Source of the DNA: Cyanobacteria bacterium UBA4641
GTDB taxonomy: Bacteria > Cyanobacteriota > Vampirovibrionia > Gastranaerophilales > Gastranaerophilaceae
Reading direction: 5' to 3'
NCBI GenBank assembly: GCA_002405805.1
Contig: DHMN01000063.1
Coordinates: 1-29,686, forward strand
DNA length: 29,686 nt
The notes under the pieces were generated by a model. The model saw only the letters and a program-made list of their open reading frames with translations, did no database searches and was not told the origin of the DNA. The position numbers were made by a program, and so were the translations under genes. How positions within the stretch are numbered: the stretch's first letter is position 1; each line of letters begins with the position of its first letter. Below are positions 14,444 through 22,276 of the stretch, in pieces.

Positions 14444-14470
14444 GTCACCCTGAATTTATTTCAGGGTCTC
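14444..14470. repeat. Palindromic repeat copy (CC type)
   Basis: GTCACCCTGAA, TTTA, TTTCAGGGTCTC. The preceding 30 bases (AAAATTGAACATACAAGGTCTATGT) match the flank of the copy at 3773. Confidence 0.85.
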
Positions 14471-14510
14471 TAATATTACAAATTTCACATAAGACTAATA
14501 TGCTTTATTT

Positions 14511-14537
14511 GAGATGCTGAAACAAGTTCAGCATGAC
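14511..14537. repeat. Palindromic repeat copy (TG type, inverted)
   Basis: On the minus strand: GTCATGCTGAAC, TTG, TTTCAGCATCTC. It faces the copy at 14444, giving an inverted pair 40 bases apart between the TPR gene and proS. Confidence 0.85.
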
Positions 14538-14586
14538 TATATAATTACGACATTAGCCAAAACAATACCTCCCTTTGTTTTGTTTG

Positions 14587-14595
14587 TGCTAGAAT
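14587..14595 (+). promoter_or_regulatory. Extended -10 promoter of proS
   Basis: TGC followed by TAGAAT, about 40 bases before the proS ATG. No -35 box is seen, consistent with an extended -10 promoter. Confidence 0.5.
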
Positions 14596-14634
14596 AAAGT
14601 CATTAAAAGAAGAAATTGATGAGGGAATTGAATT

Positions 14635-16371
14635 ATGAAAATGTCAAACTTATTTGTGCAAACATTGAGAGAATTTCCGTCAGATGCGGAAGTTGTTTCT
14701 CATAAAATGCTTGCAAGAGCAGGTTATATAAAAAAACTTACATCAGGTGTATACAGCTATTTACCTTTGATGTGGAGAGTTTTGCAAAAAGTTGAAAACA
14801 TTGTTAGAGAAGAAATGAACAATGCAGGCGCTCAAGAGCTTTCTATGCCATTTGTTCAGCCAAAAGAATTATGGGTTGAATCAGGCAGATGGGAAGTTTA
14901 CGGCAAAGAATTGATGAGAATGAAAGACAGACACAACAGAGAAATGTGTCTTGGACCGACTCACGAAGAAATCATCACATCAATTGCGCGTGATATTTTA
15001 AAATCATACAAACAACTTCCGACAAACCTTTACCAAATCCAATTGAAATTCAGAGATGAAGTAAGACCTCGTTTTGGATTGTTAAGAGGCAGAGAGTTCA
15101 TCATGAAAGACGGTTACAGCTTTGGAACATCTCAAGAAGAATTAGAAAAAGAATACGAAAATATGGCGCAAGCTTATAATAAAATTTTCAAAAGGTGCGG
15201 TTTGAATACAAAAATGGTTCAATCTGACTCAGGTGCAATCGGCGGAAGTGTTTCTCACGAATTTATGGTAATTACTGACACTGATGCAGGTGAAAATGAC
15301 GTATTCTATTGCGATGATTGCGATTATTCCGCAAACTCAAACCACGCAGTTTCAACATTGCCACCTGCAGTTGTTGACGGTAAAGAATATTTCAGCAAAA
15401 CTGAAATAGTTGAAACCCCAAACACACATTCAATTGATGAATTATCAGCATTTTTGAAAATACCTTCAACATTGATTTTGAAAGCTTTAGTTTATATTGT
15501 TGATAAAAAGCCAGTAATTGCGCTAATCAGAGCAGACAAAACCGTTGAAGAAACAAAATTGATGAACGCAGTTGGCGGAATTGATATCAGAATCGCAACT
15601 TCTGCTGAAATCCAAGAATTAATGGAACAACAAGGTTTCAATGCAGTTCCGGGGTTTATCGGACCTAAAGGAATGAAAAATATCACAATTGTTGCTGATA
15701 ACACAGTTAAAGATATGAAAAACTTTGTTGTAGGAATCAATGAAACTGACAAACACCAAGTTGGCGCAAATCTTGATGATTTAGGACTTGATGAAATTAA
15801 ATATGAAGATATCAGACTTGTAGAGGCCGGCGAATTATGTCCACAATGTGGCAAACCGCTAAAAGTAACAAGAGGTATCGAAGTTGGTAATATTTTCCAA
15901 CTCGGAACAAAATATTCAAAACCGATGAATGCGGTATATCTAGATGCTGACGGTAAAACAAAACCTTATATTATGGGATGCTACGGTATCGGTATTTCAA
16001 GAACAGCAGCTGCAGCAGTTGAGGCACATCACGATGACTGGGGTATCAAATGGCCTTTAGCTATCGCACCGTACCACGTTACAATCGTTCCAGTCAGCAC
16101 AAAAGACGAACTTCAAATGACAACAGCAAATAAAATCTATGAAGAACTTTTAACTAACGGAGTTGAGGTTGTAATCGATGATAGAGACGAAAGACCTGGG
16201 GTTAAATTCAAAGATGCAGATTTAATCGGATTTCCATTCAGAATTACCGTTGGTAAAACTATCAACGAAGGTAATGTTGAATTTGTAACAAGAGCTACAG
16301 GCGAAAAAGTTGCAATGAAACCGGAAGATGCTGTTAAACAAGTTATTGATGCTGTAAAAGCTATTAAATAA
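14635..16371 (+). CDS. proS: Prolyl-tRNA synthetase (bacterial type with editing domain)
   Basis: Class II synthetase charging tRNA-Pro. The 578 residues match the bacterial ProS architecture: N-terminal MSNLFVQTLREFPSDAEVVSHKMLARAGYI, motif 1 around MNNAGAQELSMPFVQP, the proline-site GPTHEE (107-112), motif 2 FRDEVRPRFGLLRGREF (139-155), an editing (INS) domain roughly 225-405 containing GFIGPKGM, a Cys pair CPQCG before motif 3, motif 3 GCYGIGISR (448-456), and the C-terminal anticodon-binding domain (VTIVPVS...VEVVIDDRDERPGVKFKDADLIG). A ribosome binding site GAGGGA sits about 10 bases upstream. It is followed by panD after 27 bases. Confidence 0.98.
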   Translation: MKMSNLFVQTLREFPSDAEVVSHKMLARAGYIKKLTSGVYSYLPLMWRVLQKVENIVREEMNNAGAQELSMPFVQPKELWVESGRWEVYGKELMRMKDRHNREMCLGPTHEEIITSIARDILKSYKQLPTNLYQIQLKFRDEVRPRFGLLRGREFIMKDGYSFGTSQEELEKEYENMAQAYNKIFKRCGLNTKMVQSDSGAIGGSVSHEFMVITDTDAGENDVFYCDDCDYSANSNHAVSTLPPAVVDGKEYFSKTEIVETPNTHSIDELSAFLKIPSTLILKALVYIVDKKPVIALIRADKTVEETKLMNAVGGIDIRIATSAEIQELMEQQGFNAVPGFIGPKGMKNITIVADNTVKDMKNFVVGINETDKHQVGANLDDLGLDEIKYEDIRLVEAGELCPQCGKPLKVTRGIEVGNIFQLGTKYSKPMNAVYLDADGKTKPYIMGCYGIGISRTAAAAVEAHHDDWGIKWPLAIAPYHVTIVPVSTKDELQMTTANKIYEELLTNGVEVVIDDRDERPGVKFKDADLIGFPFRITVGKTINEGNVEFVTRATGEKVAMKPEDAVKQVIDAVKAIK

Positions 16372-16398
16372 AAACAAAATGACAAGAGGTATGAAAAT

Positions 16399-16755
16399 AT
16401 GTTATTAGAATTTTTACATTCAAAAATACACAGAGCAACAGTTACAGATGCAAATCTTAACTATGTCGGCTCAATCACAATTGATGAAACTTTATTAAAA
16501 GCTGCAAATATCAGAGAATGGCAAAAGGTTGAAATTCTTGATGTAAACAACGGCGAAAGATTTCAAACTTACGTAATCAAAGGCAAAGCTGACTCAGGTC
16601 AAATTTGTCTAAATGGAGCTGCAGCAAGAAAAGTTCAACCGGGAGACAAGGTAATCATCGTAACTTACGGTCAATTTGAAGAAAAAGAGTTAGAAACTTT
16701 CAAACCAACTATTGTTATCGTTGATGAGAAAAACAAAATCAGCGAAATTCACTAG
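16399..16755 (+). CDS. panD: Aspartate 1-decarboxylase (pyruvoyl enzyme)
   Basis: Makes beta-alanine from aspartate for pantothenate and coenzyme A. The 118-residue proenzyme has the self-cleavage site G24-S25 in NYVGSITID, where S25 becomes the pyruvoyl group. Other PanD marks are the N-terminal SKIHRATVTDANL, the substrate residue region ERFQTYVIKG with Arg54-type and Tyr residues, NGAAARKVQPGD and VTYGQFEE. Normal length suggests an active enzyme. A ribosome binding site AGAGGT lies ahead of the ATG. Co-transcription with proS is likely from the 27-base gap and the terminator that follows. No panB or panC is in the window. Confidence 0.97.
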   Translation: MLLEFLHSKIHRATVTDANLNYVGSITIDETLLKAANIREWQKVEILDVNNGERFQTYVIKGKADSGQICLNGAAARKVQPGDKVIIVTYGQFEEKELETFKPTIVIVDEKNKISEIH

Positions 16756-16790
16756 TTTTGTAACGTTTCTTAAACATTTAATATTCAGTA

Positions 16791-16836
16791 AAAAGAGTTT
16801 GTTTTTTATTTACACAAATAAAAACAGACTTTTTTT
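16791..16836 (+). terminator. Terminator of the proS-panD operon
   Basis: AT-rich stem AGTTTGTTTTTTATTT facing AAATAAAAACAGACT (near-perfect) around a short ACAC loop, then seven T's. Confidence 0.75.
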
Positions 16837-16922
16837 ATTGAAAAATTATTGAAATAATTTAATCATTAGAAAAAAATCCACGGAATAATAATAAAATTCA
16901 AATTTGCGCTAAACCCTCTTTA

Positions 16923-16928
16923 TATAAT
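16923..16928 (+). promoter_or_regulatory. Possible upstream -10 box of glnA
   Basis: TATAAT in TATATAATCTT, about 95 bases before glnA. The -35 region is poor, so it would be weak or need an activator. Confidence 0.4.
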
Positions 16929-16944
16929 CTTTACAAGAAAAAAC

Positions 16945-16973
16945 TTGACCTTTTGCGAAAAACTTTTTATATT
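16945..16973 (+). promoter_or_regulatory. Main promoter of glnA
   Basis: TTGACC (16945-16950), a 17-base spacer and TATATT (16968-16973), the closest to consensus in the window. The leader of about 42 bases contains AATCT-AAATTC-AGATT, a short hairpin, before the ribosome binding site AAAGAGG. Confidence 0.75.
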
Positions 16974-17021
16974 TGTAAAGTAATCTAAATTCAGATTTGA
17001 GACAGAGAGAAAGAGGTTAGT

Positions 17022-18386
17022 ATGACAGAGTTCAAACACGTAAGATTAGATGGGAAAGTATACGACAAAGCCGAAATTAAAAAGATTATCAAAGAACAAA
17101 ACATTAAATTTATCAAATTGCAATTTGTTGACATCAATGGTCAAGTTAAGAATATGTCAGTTCCGTCAGAACAAATTGACAAAGTTTTGAATAACGAAAT
17201 TATGCTTGACGGTTCATCTATTAAAGGATTCAGAAGTATTGAAACATCAGATATGTTCTTCCATCCGGATATCAACAGTTTCCAAATTCTACCTTGGAGA
17301 GAAAACAGTGGTATCAATGCAGCAAGACTTATTTGCGATATCTACAATGCAGATGGTACACCGTTTGAAGGCTGCCCAAGATGCAACTTAAAAAGAGTTA
17401 TGGAAGCCGCTGAAAAAATGGGATTTTCTATGAATATCGGTCCTGAAGCTGAATTTTTCTTGTTCTCAAAAGATAAAGACGGAAATGTTACAACTGAAAC
17501 TCAAGATAGGGCAGGATATTATGATGTTGGGCCAGAAGATTTGGGAGAAGACGTGCGTTCAGACATCGTTTTAACTCTTCAAGAAATGGGATTTGACATT
17601 GAGGCATCTCACCACGAAGTTGCTGACGGTCAACACGAAATCGACTTTAGATATGCTGACATTTTGACAGCTGCTGATAATGTTACAACATTTAGAATAG
17701 CAGTTAAAGCAATTGCCGCTAAACACAATTTGCACGCAACATTTATGCCAAAACCGATTTTTGGTATCAACGGTTCTGGTATGCACTGCAACGTATCATT
17801 ATTTAAAGACGGTAAAAACGCATTTTTTGATGAAAAAGCAGAATACCAACTTTCTGAAACTGCAAAATACGCTATCGGCGGTATGCTAAAACACGTAAAA
17901 AGCATCACAGCTATCACTAACCCTGTTGTAAACAGCTACAAACGTTTAGTTCCGGGGTACGAAGCACCTGTTTATTTAGCTTGGTCATTGGCTAACAGAA
18001 GTGCTTTATTAAGAGTTCCTGCAAAAAGAGGAATTTCTACAAGGGTTGAATTAAGGTCACCTGACCCTGCTTGTAACCCATATTTGGCATTTGCTGCAAT
18101 TTTGGAAGCTTGCTTAGACGGTATCAGAAACAAAATTGACCCACCTGCTCCTGTTGAAAGCAACATCTACAAATTGACAACAAAAGAACGTAAAAAACAA
18201 AGAATTGATTCTCTTCCGGGTAGCTTATATGAAGCACTTGAACAAATGGATAAATCATTGGTTGCAAAAGCTGCTCTTGGCGAACATATTTTCTCTGAAT
18301 TTATGACCGCGAAGAAAAAAGAATGGGATTCCTTCAGAACTTACGTTTCTCAATGGGAATTAGACAGATATTTAGAAAGATACTAA
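17022..18386 (+). CDS. glnA: Glutamine synthetase type I (GSI-alpha)
   Basis: Joins ammonia to glutamate with ATP; forms a cytosolic dodecamer and is the main entry of ammonium nitrogen. The 454 residues look very like Firmicutes GlnA: LQFVDINGQVKNM, MLDGSSIKGF at 61-70, GPEAEFFLF and ASHHEVADGQHEIDF metal/ATP-site blocks, NGSGMHCNVSLF, NPVVNSYKRLVPGYEAP, NRSALLRVPA and RVELRSPDPACNPYLA. The GSI-beta adenylylation tyrosine loop is absent: the matching stretch is NIYKLTTKERK, as in the alpha group, so control by adenylylation is not expected. In Bacillus the feedback residue Arg62 lies in GFVRIEESD; here GFRSIETSD puts Ser at that position with Arg one earlier. Monocistronic, with its own promoter and terminator. 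Confidence 0.97.
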   Translation: MTEFKHVRLDGKVYDKAEIKKIIKEQNIKFIKLQFVDINGQVKNMSVPSEQIDKVLNNEIMLDGSSIKGFRSIETSDMFFHPDINSFQILPWRENSGINAARLICDIYNADGTPFEGCPRCNLKRVMEAAEKMGFSMNIGPEAEFFLFSKDKDGNVTTETQDRAGYYDVGPEDLGEDVRSDIVLTLQEMGFDIEASHHEVADGQHEIDFRYADILTAADNVTTFRIAVKAIAAKHNLHATFMPKPIFGINGSGMHCNVSLFKDGKNAFFDEKAEYQLSETAKYAIGGMLKHVKSITAITNPVVNSYKRLVPGYEAPVYLAWSLANRSALLRVPAKRGISTRVELRSPDPACNPYLAFAAILEACLDGIRNKIDPPAPVESNIYKLTTKERKKQRIDSLPGSLYEALEQMDKSLVAKAALGEHIFSEFMTAKKKEWDSFRTYVSQWELDRYLERY

Positions 18387-18397
18387 TCAAATCTTTT

Positions 18398-18428
18398 ACA
18401 ACCTCCTAAATTTTAGGAGGTTGTCTTT
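18398..18428 (+). terminator. Terminator of glnA
   Basis: A perfect 13-bp inverted repeat, ACAACCTCCTAAA (18398-18410) and TTTAGGAGGTTGT (18412-18424), followed by CTTTTA. The T-run is interrupted, but the stem is strong. Confidence 0.8.
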
Positions 18429-18468
18429 TAAAACACGATAATTCAAAATCTTTTCGTTAATCCTTTTA

Positions 18469-18549
18469 GTCATGCTGAACTGACTAGAATTTGAGTTGAG
18501 ATGAAATCTAAACGTAATATTCTGTTCCTACTCGGGGGTTCAGCACCTC
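18469..18549. repeat. Long-form palindromic repeat (TG type)
   Basis: Outer arms GTCATGCTGAAC and GTTCAGCACCTC enclose about 55 bases in which AGAAT and ATTCT can also pair. It has the same outer arms as the short TG copies at 14511 and 29666. Confidence 0.7.
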
Positions 18550-18571
18550 TAACTGAATACCTTGAAACTAT

Positions 18572-18597
18572 GTCATTCCGAATTTAGTTTGAAATCC
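18572..18597. repeat. Decayed palindromic repeat (TT type)
   Basis: GTCATTCCGAATTTAGTTTGAAATCC keeps the GTCATT start and the spacing of the family but both arms have changed and no longer pair well. Confidence 0.5.
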
Positions 18598-18678
18598 TTT
18601 CAATAACCAAAGATTATAAATAGCAAATTTTCCCATGTTTATGTTTTTATATAAAAGTAGGGAAAATCTAGGGAAAAA

Positions 18679-20625
18679 ATGACATTAGAAATTAATAACG
18701 GCTATCAAGTCAGACAAAATTACAACATTACTCCACAAAAGCTGAAAAACAGAATATCAACTCAATCTTTCACAGCTCGCAGAAAAGTCGATAAAACAAA
18801 TAACGGACAATTTGATGCGGATGTTGCTACCAATAATTTTTGCAAAGGTTTACTTAGCCCAATCACAGCAATCGTCAAACATCCGATTGCGACAATCGGA
18901 ATTGTTGGCGCAACTGCACTGGCTTGTTCGATAGCTCCTGTTTTAGCACCGGCTACCGCAATTGTTTTTGGTGCAATTGGAGTTTATGAATTTGGCAAAA
19001 GCGCTTATAACATAATTAAACACTCCGCAAACGGCAATTACGACAAAGCCGAAAAAGATTTTGAAGGACTCGGACAAGGAATGATAAACACCGTCCTTAC
19101 TGCCCTTGGAATAAGACAAAGTGCAAGAGTAGCTAAAGAAGCTCAACTACTATCTGAAACTAAGGCTACAAAGCTCTCAGGCGAACAAATTTCAACAATC
19201 AAAGACGAAGTTAAATCTCTGACTTTATTTAAGTCTTTTAAAGATTCTTTGAAACTTTTCACAACAAAAGAAGGCAGACAAGCTTTTATCTACCAATTCA
19301 AAAAGCCTGTTCTAAAAGAACGTTTACAGGATTTGAAAAACATCATAGTAAGGAAAAAAGAACAAACAAAAGAATCTTTTGATATAAAAGAAGAATTTGC
19401 AAAAACTCCTGAAGGTATCAAAAGAGCAAAAATGACAACTGAAGAAATCCATCAAGAAATTTCTAAATTGGCGAAAGAATCTTTTGACCAATATGGAATA
19501 CCTGAAGAATTAAGACCTCAAATTAAAATTATCCAAAAAGATGCAAAAACAGGCGGAGGATATTACGCAAATACTCATACAATTGAAATCAATGAAAATT
19601 CGTATAGAGAAGGCGCATTTGACCTGCCTAATGTTATTAAACATGAGGCAACACACGCAAAAGAGGCCTTGATTAGAGAAACTTTAACTTATACAAAAAA
19701 AGAACAATTAACAAGAGAATATCTTCTAATTAAAATCCAATCTGGTGATAACAACACGGTTGTTTATGAGACAACAATATTTGGAAACGCAACAATAAAA
19801 CCTCCTAAAATGACATTAAGCATGAAGTCAGATTTTAGCGAACTTGCTAAACAACACATTTATAAAATCGGTTCAAACGGTCTTAATAAAGAACAATTGG
19901 CTAAACTTGTTGAACCACTGATTGATAAACATCCTAATTTTATCAGCCAATATAAATCAAGAGAAGAAGCCCTTGATATGTTGACTAAATATGCTCAATC
20001 GCACCAATTGAGATACAAAATCGGAACAACTACAGCTATAAACCTACCTGCGGATAAAGTCGCAAAACTAGGCTATGTTGAAGAGTCCACAGCCATAAAA
20101 TCATTTAAAGGACATTTGGAATGTTTAGATGGTAACATGGCAAATAATACCGTTAGTGGAAATCTTGGTTTTGGCAAAGATTTTTCACAATATGAATTTG
20201 GAGCAGAAGAAGTTTTGGCTCAACTTAGCGGTAACAAATTTGAAATATCTCACCTAGAGCAAGAACTTGCGACATTAAGAAAACAACCAAACTTTGATAC
20301 TAAACAAGAGGCTTATTTGCTTAGCCAAATAGAAAACGCCGAAAAGACTATTCAATATAAATCAATAGGTCAAAAATACTATAAATTATATATGGATTAC
20401 AAACATAATCCGTCACCTAAACTTGCAAAAGAAATAAATACTTTAGCTGTTAAATTAAATAAACTTCAGCCACATACACGCCTACATATAGAAAAAGTCA
20501 ATGGAAAAGAAACCGTAATAGTAACATTGAAAGGGGAAAAATTTGTATTGAAAGAAGTCAAACCTGGGGTTACCGAATTTGTACCATACAATACACTCTC
20601 AACCGCTGATATAATGGCGGATTAA
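18679..20625 (+). CDS. Large protein with HExxH zinc-peptidase motif
   Basis: 648 residues, not recognised as a named family. The N-terminal ~50 residues are polar and basic with no signal peptide. Residues about 66-105 form one or two hydrophobic helices (GIVGATALACSIAPVLAPATAIVFGAIGV). A charged helical stretch (150-280) follows. Then comes a peptidase-like core: YYANTHTIEINENS, and VIKHEATHAKEAL, where H322, E323 and H326 make the HExxH zinc site. A distant YEFGAEEVLAQLSG (505-518) offers a Glu (E510/E511) as third zinc ligand, as in gluzincins. The C-terminus (600-640) is beta-rich. A ribosome binding site TAGGGA precedes the ATG. It may be a membrane-inserted or exported peptidase or effector; substrate unknown. 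It is flanked by repeats upstream and a terminator downstream, so it is a stand-alone gene. Confidence 0.8.
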   Translation: MTLEINNGYQVRQNYNITPQKLKNRISTQSFTARRKVDKTNNGQFDADVATNNFCKGLLSPITAIVKHPIATIGIVGATALACSIAPVLAPATAIVFGAIGVYEFGKSAYNIIKHSANGNYDKAEKDFEGLGQGMINTVLTALGIRQSARVAKEAQLLSETKATKLSGEQISTIKDEVKSLTLFKSFKDSLKLFTTKEGRQAFIYQFKKPVLKERLQDLKNIIVRKKEQTKESFDIKEEFAKTPEGIKRAKMTTEEIHQEISKLAKESFDQYGIPEELRPQIKIIQKDAKTGGGYYANTHTIEINENSYREGAFDLPNVIKHEATHAKEALIRETLTYTKKEQLTREYLLIKIQSGDNNTVVYETTIFGNATIKPPKMTLSMKSDFSELAKQHIYKIGSNGLNKEQLAKLVEPLIDKHPNFISQYKSREEALDMLTKYAQSHQLRYKIGTTTAINLPADKVAKLGYVEESTAIKSFKGHLECLDGNMANNTVSGNLGFGKDFSQYEFGAEEVLAQLSGNKFEISHLEQELATLRKQPNFDTKQEAYLLSQIENAEKTIQYKSIGQKYYKLYMDYKHNPSPKLAKEINTLAVKLNKLQPHTRLHIEKVNGKETVIVTLKGEKFVLKEVKPGVTEFVPYNTLSTADIMAD

Positions 20626-20634
20626 GAAAATTTC

Positions 20635-20671
20635 AACAGCTTACATAAATCTCGTGTAGGCTGTTATTTTA
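20635..20671 (+). terminator. Probable terminator of the HExxH-protein gene
   Basis: AACAGCTTAC (20635-20644) pairs with GTAGGCTGTT (20656-20665) with one G-T pair, then ATTTTA. It ends just before the -10 box of tatD. Confidence 0.65.
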
Positions 20672-20673
20672 TG

Positions 20674-20682
20674 TGATATAAT
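20674..20682 (+). promoter_or_regulatory. Extended -10 promoter of tatD, leaderless
   Basis: TGA followed by a perfect TATAAT (20677-20682). Only 7 bases (CAAACTT) separate it from the tatD ATG at 20690, so transcription should begin at or next to the start codon. No Shine-Dalgarno sequence exists. Confidence 0.7.
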
Positions 20683-20689
20683 CAAACTT

Positions 20690-21469
20690 ATGGAAACACC
20701 GTATATTATAAATACACATTCTCATGTAAATATGCTCAAAGAAACGAGCATAGATGAGGCTATAAAAAACACTCAAAACGATAGAATAATAACAATTGTA
20801 CCTTCCTGCACAAATGAAGATATGCTCGAAGTTGATAGCTTTATTAAAAAATATGACAACCTGTTTGGGTATGTCGGAATTTTTCCGGAAGAGGCTAAAA
20901 CTTTTAACGACAAGACTCTTTCTCAAATGGAAGATATAATTAAGCGCAACAAAAAAATCATCGGTATTGGGGAAGTTGGATTGGATTATTACTGGGATAA
21001 GAGTTTTAAAGATTTGCAAAAAGAAATTTTTATAAAACAAATTGAATTTGCAAACCAAATGAACCTTCCGCTAAATATTCACTCAAGAGATTCTCATCTT
21101 GATACCCTTGAAATTTTAAAAAAATACAATAAAAATTCAACCGCAATACTACACTGCTTTTCAGGGAGTTTAGAATTTGCAAAAGAATGTATAAAAGAAG
21201 GTATTTATATCGCACTTGGCGGTGTTGTAACATTCAAAAACGCAGTAAAAGCCAAGGAAGTTGCAAAAGAAATTCCGCTTGAATATATGCTGCTTGAAAC
21301 AGACGACCCTTATTTGACACCTGTGCCGTTTAGAGGGACAGAAAATCAACCGTCTTATATCAAATATGTAGCCCAAGAAATTGCAAATTTGAGAGGAATC
21401 TCTGTTGATGAGGTAGCAAAACAAACAACTGCAAACGCTGAAAGGATTTTTAACTTTAATGCAAAATAA
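20690..21469 (+). CDS. tatD: TatD family metal-dependent DNase
   Basis: A 259-residue TIM-barrel metal hydrolase; family members act as 3'-5' exonucleases on DNA in repair or degradation. Metal ligands are in place: H10 and H12 (NTHSHVN), E95 (GEVGLDYYWD), H131 (NIHSRDSH), H155 (LHCFSGS) and D205 (LETDDPYLTPVP). Two changes from the usual pattern: the first motif is NTHSHVN instead of DTHxHLD, and the GIHPH motif is GIFPEEA, with the His at position 65 replaced by Phe. The last 11 bases overlap tlyA. The start lacks a ribosome binding site (see promoter entry); the ATG is fixed by the family N-terminus. Confidence 0.93.
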   Translation: METPYIINTHSHVNMLKETSIDEAIKNTQNDRIITIVPSCTNEDMLEVDSFIKKYDNLFGYVGIFPEEAKTFNDKTLSQMEDIIKRNKKIIGIGEVGLDYYWDKSFKDLQKEIFIKQIEFANQMNLPLNIHSRDSHLDTLEILKKYNKNSTAILHCFSGSLEFAKECIKEGIYIALGGVVTFKNAVKAKEVAKEIPLEYMLLETDDPYLTPVPFRGTENQPSYIKYVAQEIANLRGISVDEVAKQTTANAERIFNFNAK

Positions 21470-22271
21470 AGAAAGACTTGATAAATATTTAACAGATTTA
21501 GGATACTTTGAGACCAAAAGCAAAGCATCTGCAGCAATTTTGGCAGGTCATGTAAAAATCAATGATGAATATATTACAAAATCCGGCTACCAAATAAATC
21601 TGGCAAAAGAATATGAAATTGAAGTTAAATCAATGCCATTCGTATCTCGTGGCGGATTTAAACTAAAAAAAGCCATTGACACATTTAGTCCAATAATAAA
21701 AGACCGTGTATGTTTTGATGCCGGAGCCTCAACCGGCGGCTTTACGGATTGTTTATTACAAAACGGCGCAAAATTTGTTTATGCAGTCGATGTTGGATAT
21801 GGACAGTTAGACTGGAAAATTCGCTCAGATGAAAGAGTTAAAACCATTGAAAAAACGAACCTGAAACTTTGCACTTATGAAGATATTTACACGCAAGGAG
21901 AAGAGGTTGCAGACCTTTTGGTGAGCGATTTATCATTTATTTCACTTACAAAAGTTTTGCCAAACTTAAAAACTTTATTAAATCCAAGCTTTCACGAAAT
22001 GATTTGTCTTATAAAACCGCAATTTGAAGCAGGAAAAGATAAGGTTGAAAAAGGCGGAGTAGTAAGAGACCCTAAAACCCACAAAGGAGTCATAGAAGGC
22101 GTTATAGAGTGCGCAAAATCACTAAATTATTCAATAAAAGGTTTGACCTATTCATCTATAAAAGGCCCTGCCGGAAACATTGAATATTTGATTTGGCTGA
22201 CAACAGAAGATATCAAAAGCGACTATAACATTTATGAAATTATTGATTCAGCCTTTACAAACTTAAACTAA
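21459..22271 (+). CDS. tlyA: TlyA family rRNA 2'-O-methyltransferase (S4 + FtsJ-like)
   Basis: 270 residues: an N-terminal S4 RNA-binding domain (RLDKYLTDLGYFETKSKASAAILAGHVKIN, about 4-60), the SRGGFKL linker (63-69) with catalytic-type K68, and an FtsJ/RrmJ-like Rossmann methyltransferase with SAM motif FDAGASTGGFTD (86-97), D157 in LVSDLSFIS and K186 in LIKPQFEAG. The characterised TlyA of Mycobacterium methylates 16S and 23S rRNA and was first described as a haemolysin. Substrate here is inferred. It starts inside tatD, so the two are translated together. It converges tail to tail with the small secreted-protein gene, only 5 bases away, with no terminator between. Confidence 0.94.
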   Translation: MQNKERLDKYLTDLGYFETKSKASAAILAGHVKINDEYITKSGYQINLAKEYEIEVKSMPFVSRGGFKLKKAIDTFSPIIKDRVCFDAGASTGGFTDCLLQNGAKFVYAVDVGYGQLDWKIRSDERVKTIEKTNLKLCTYEDIYTQGEEVADLLVSDLSFISLTKVLPNLKTLLNPSFHEMICLIKPQFEAGKDKVEKGGVVRDPKTHKGVIEGVIECAKSLNYSIKGLTYSSIKGPAGNIEYLIWLTTEDIKSDYNIYEIIDSAFTNLN

Positions 22272-22276
22272 CAGCC

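Noticed and set aside
16975..16988. NtcA-type site (GTA-N8-TAC) ahead of glnA
   Set aside because: The nearest match is GTA-N8-TAA, which misses the last base and lies downstream of the -10 box, unlike real NtcA activator sites.
20669..21058. Open frame of 129 codons on the minus strand within tatD
   Set aside because: Reverse-strand shadow of tatD, rich in Phe, Tyr and Cys without any domain; tatD has all its metal ligands in the other strand.
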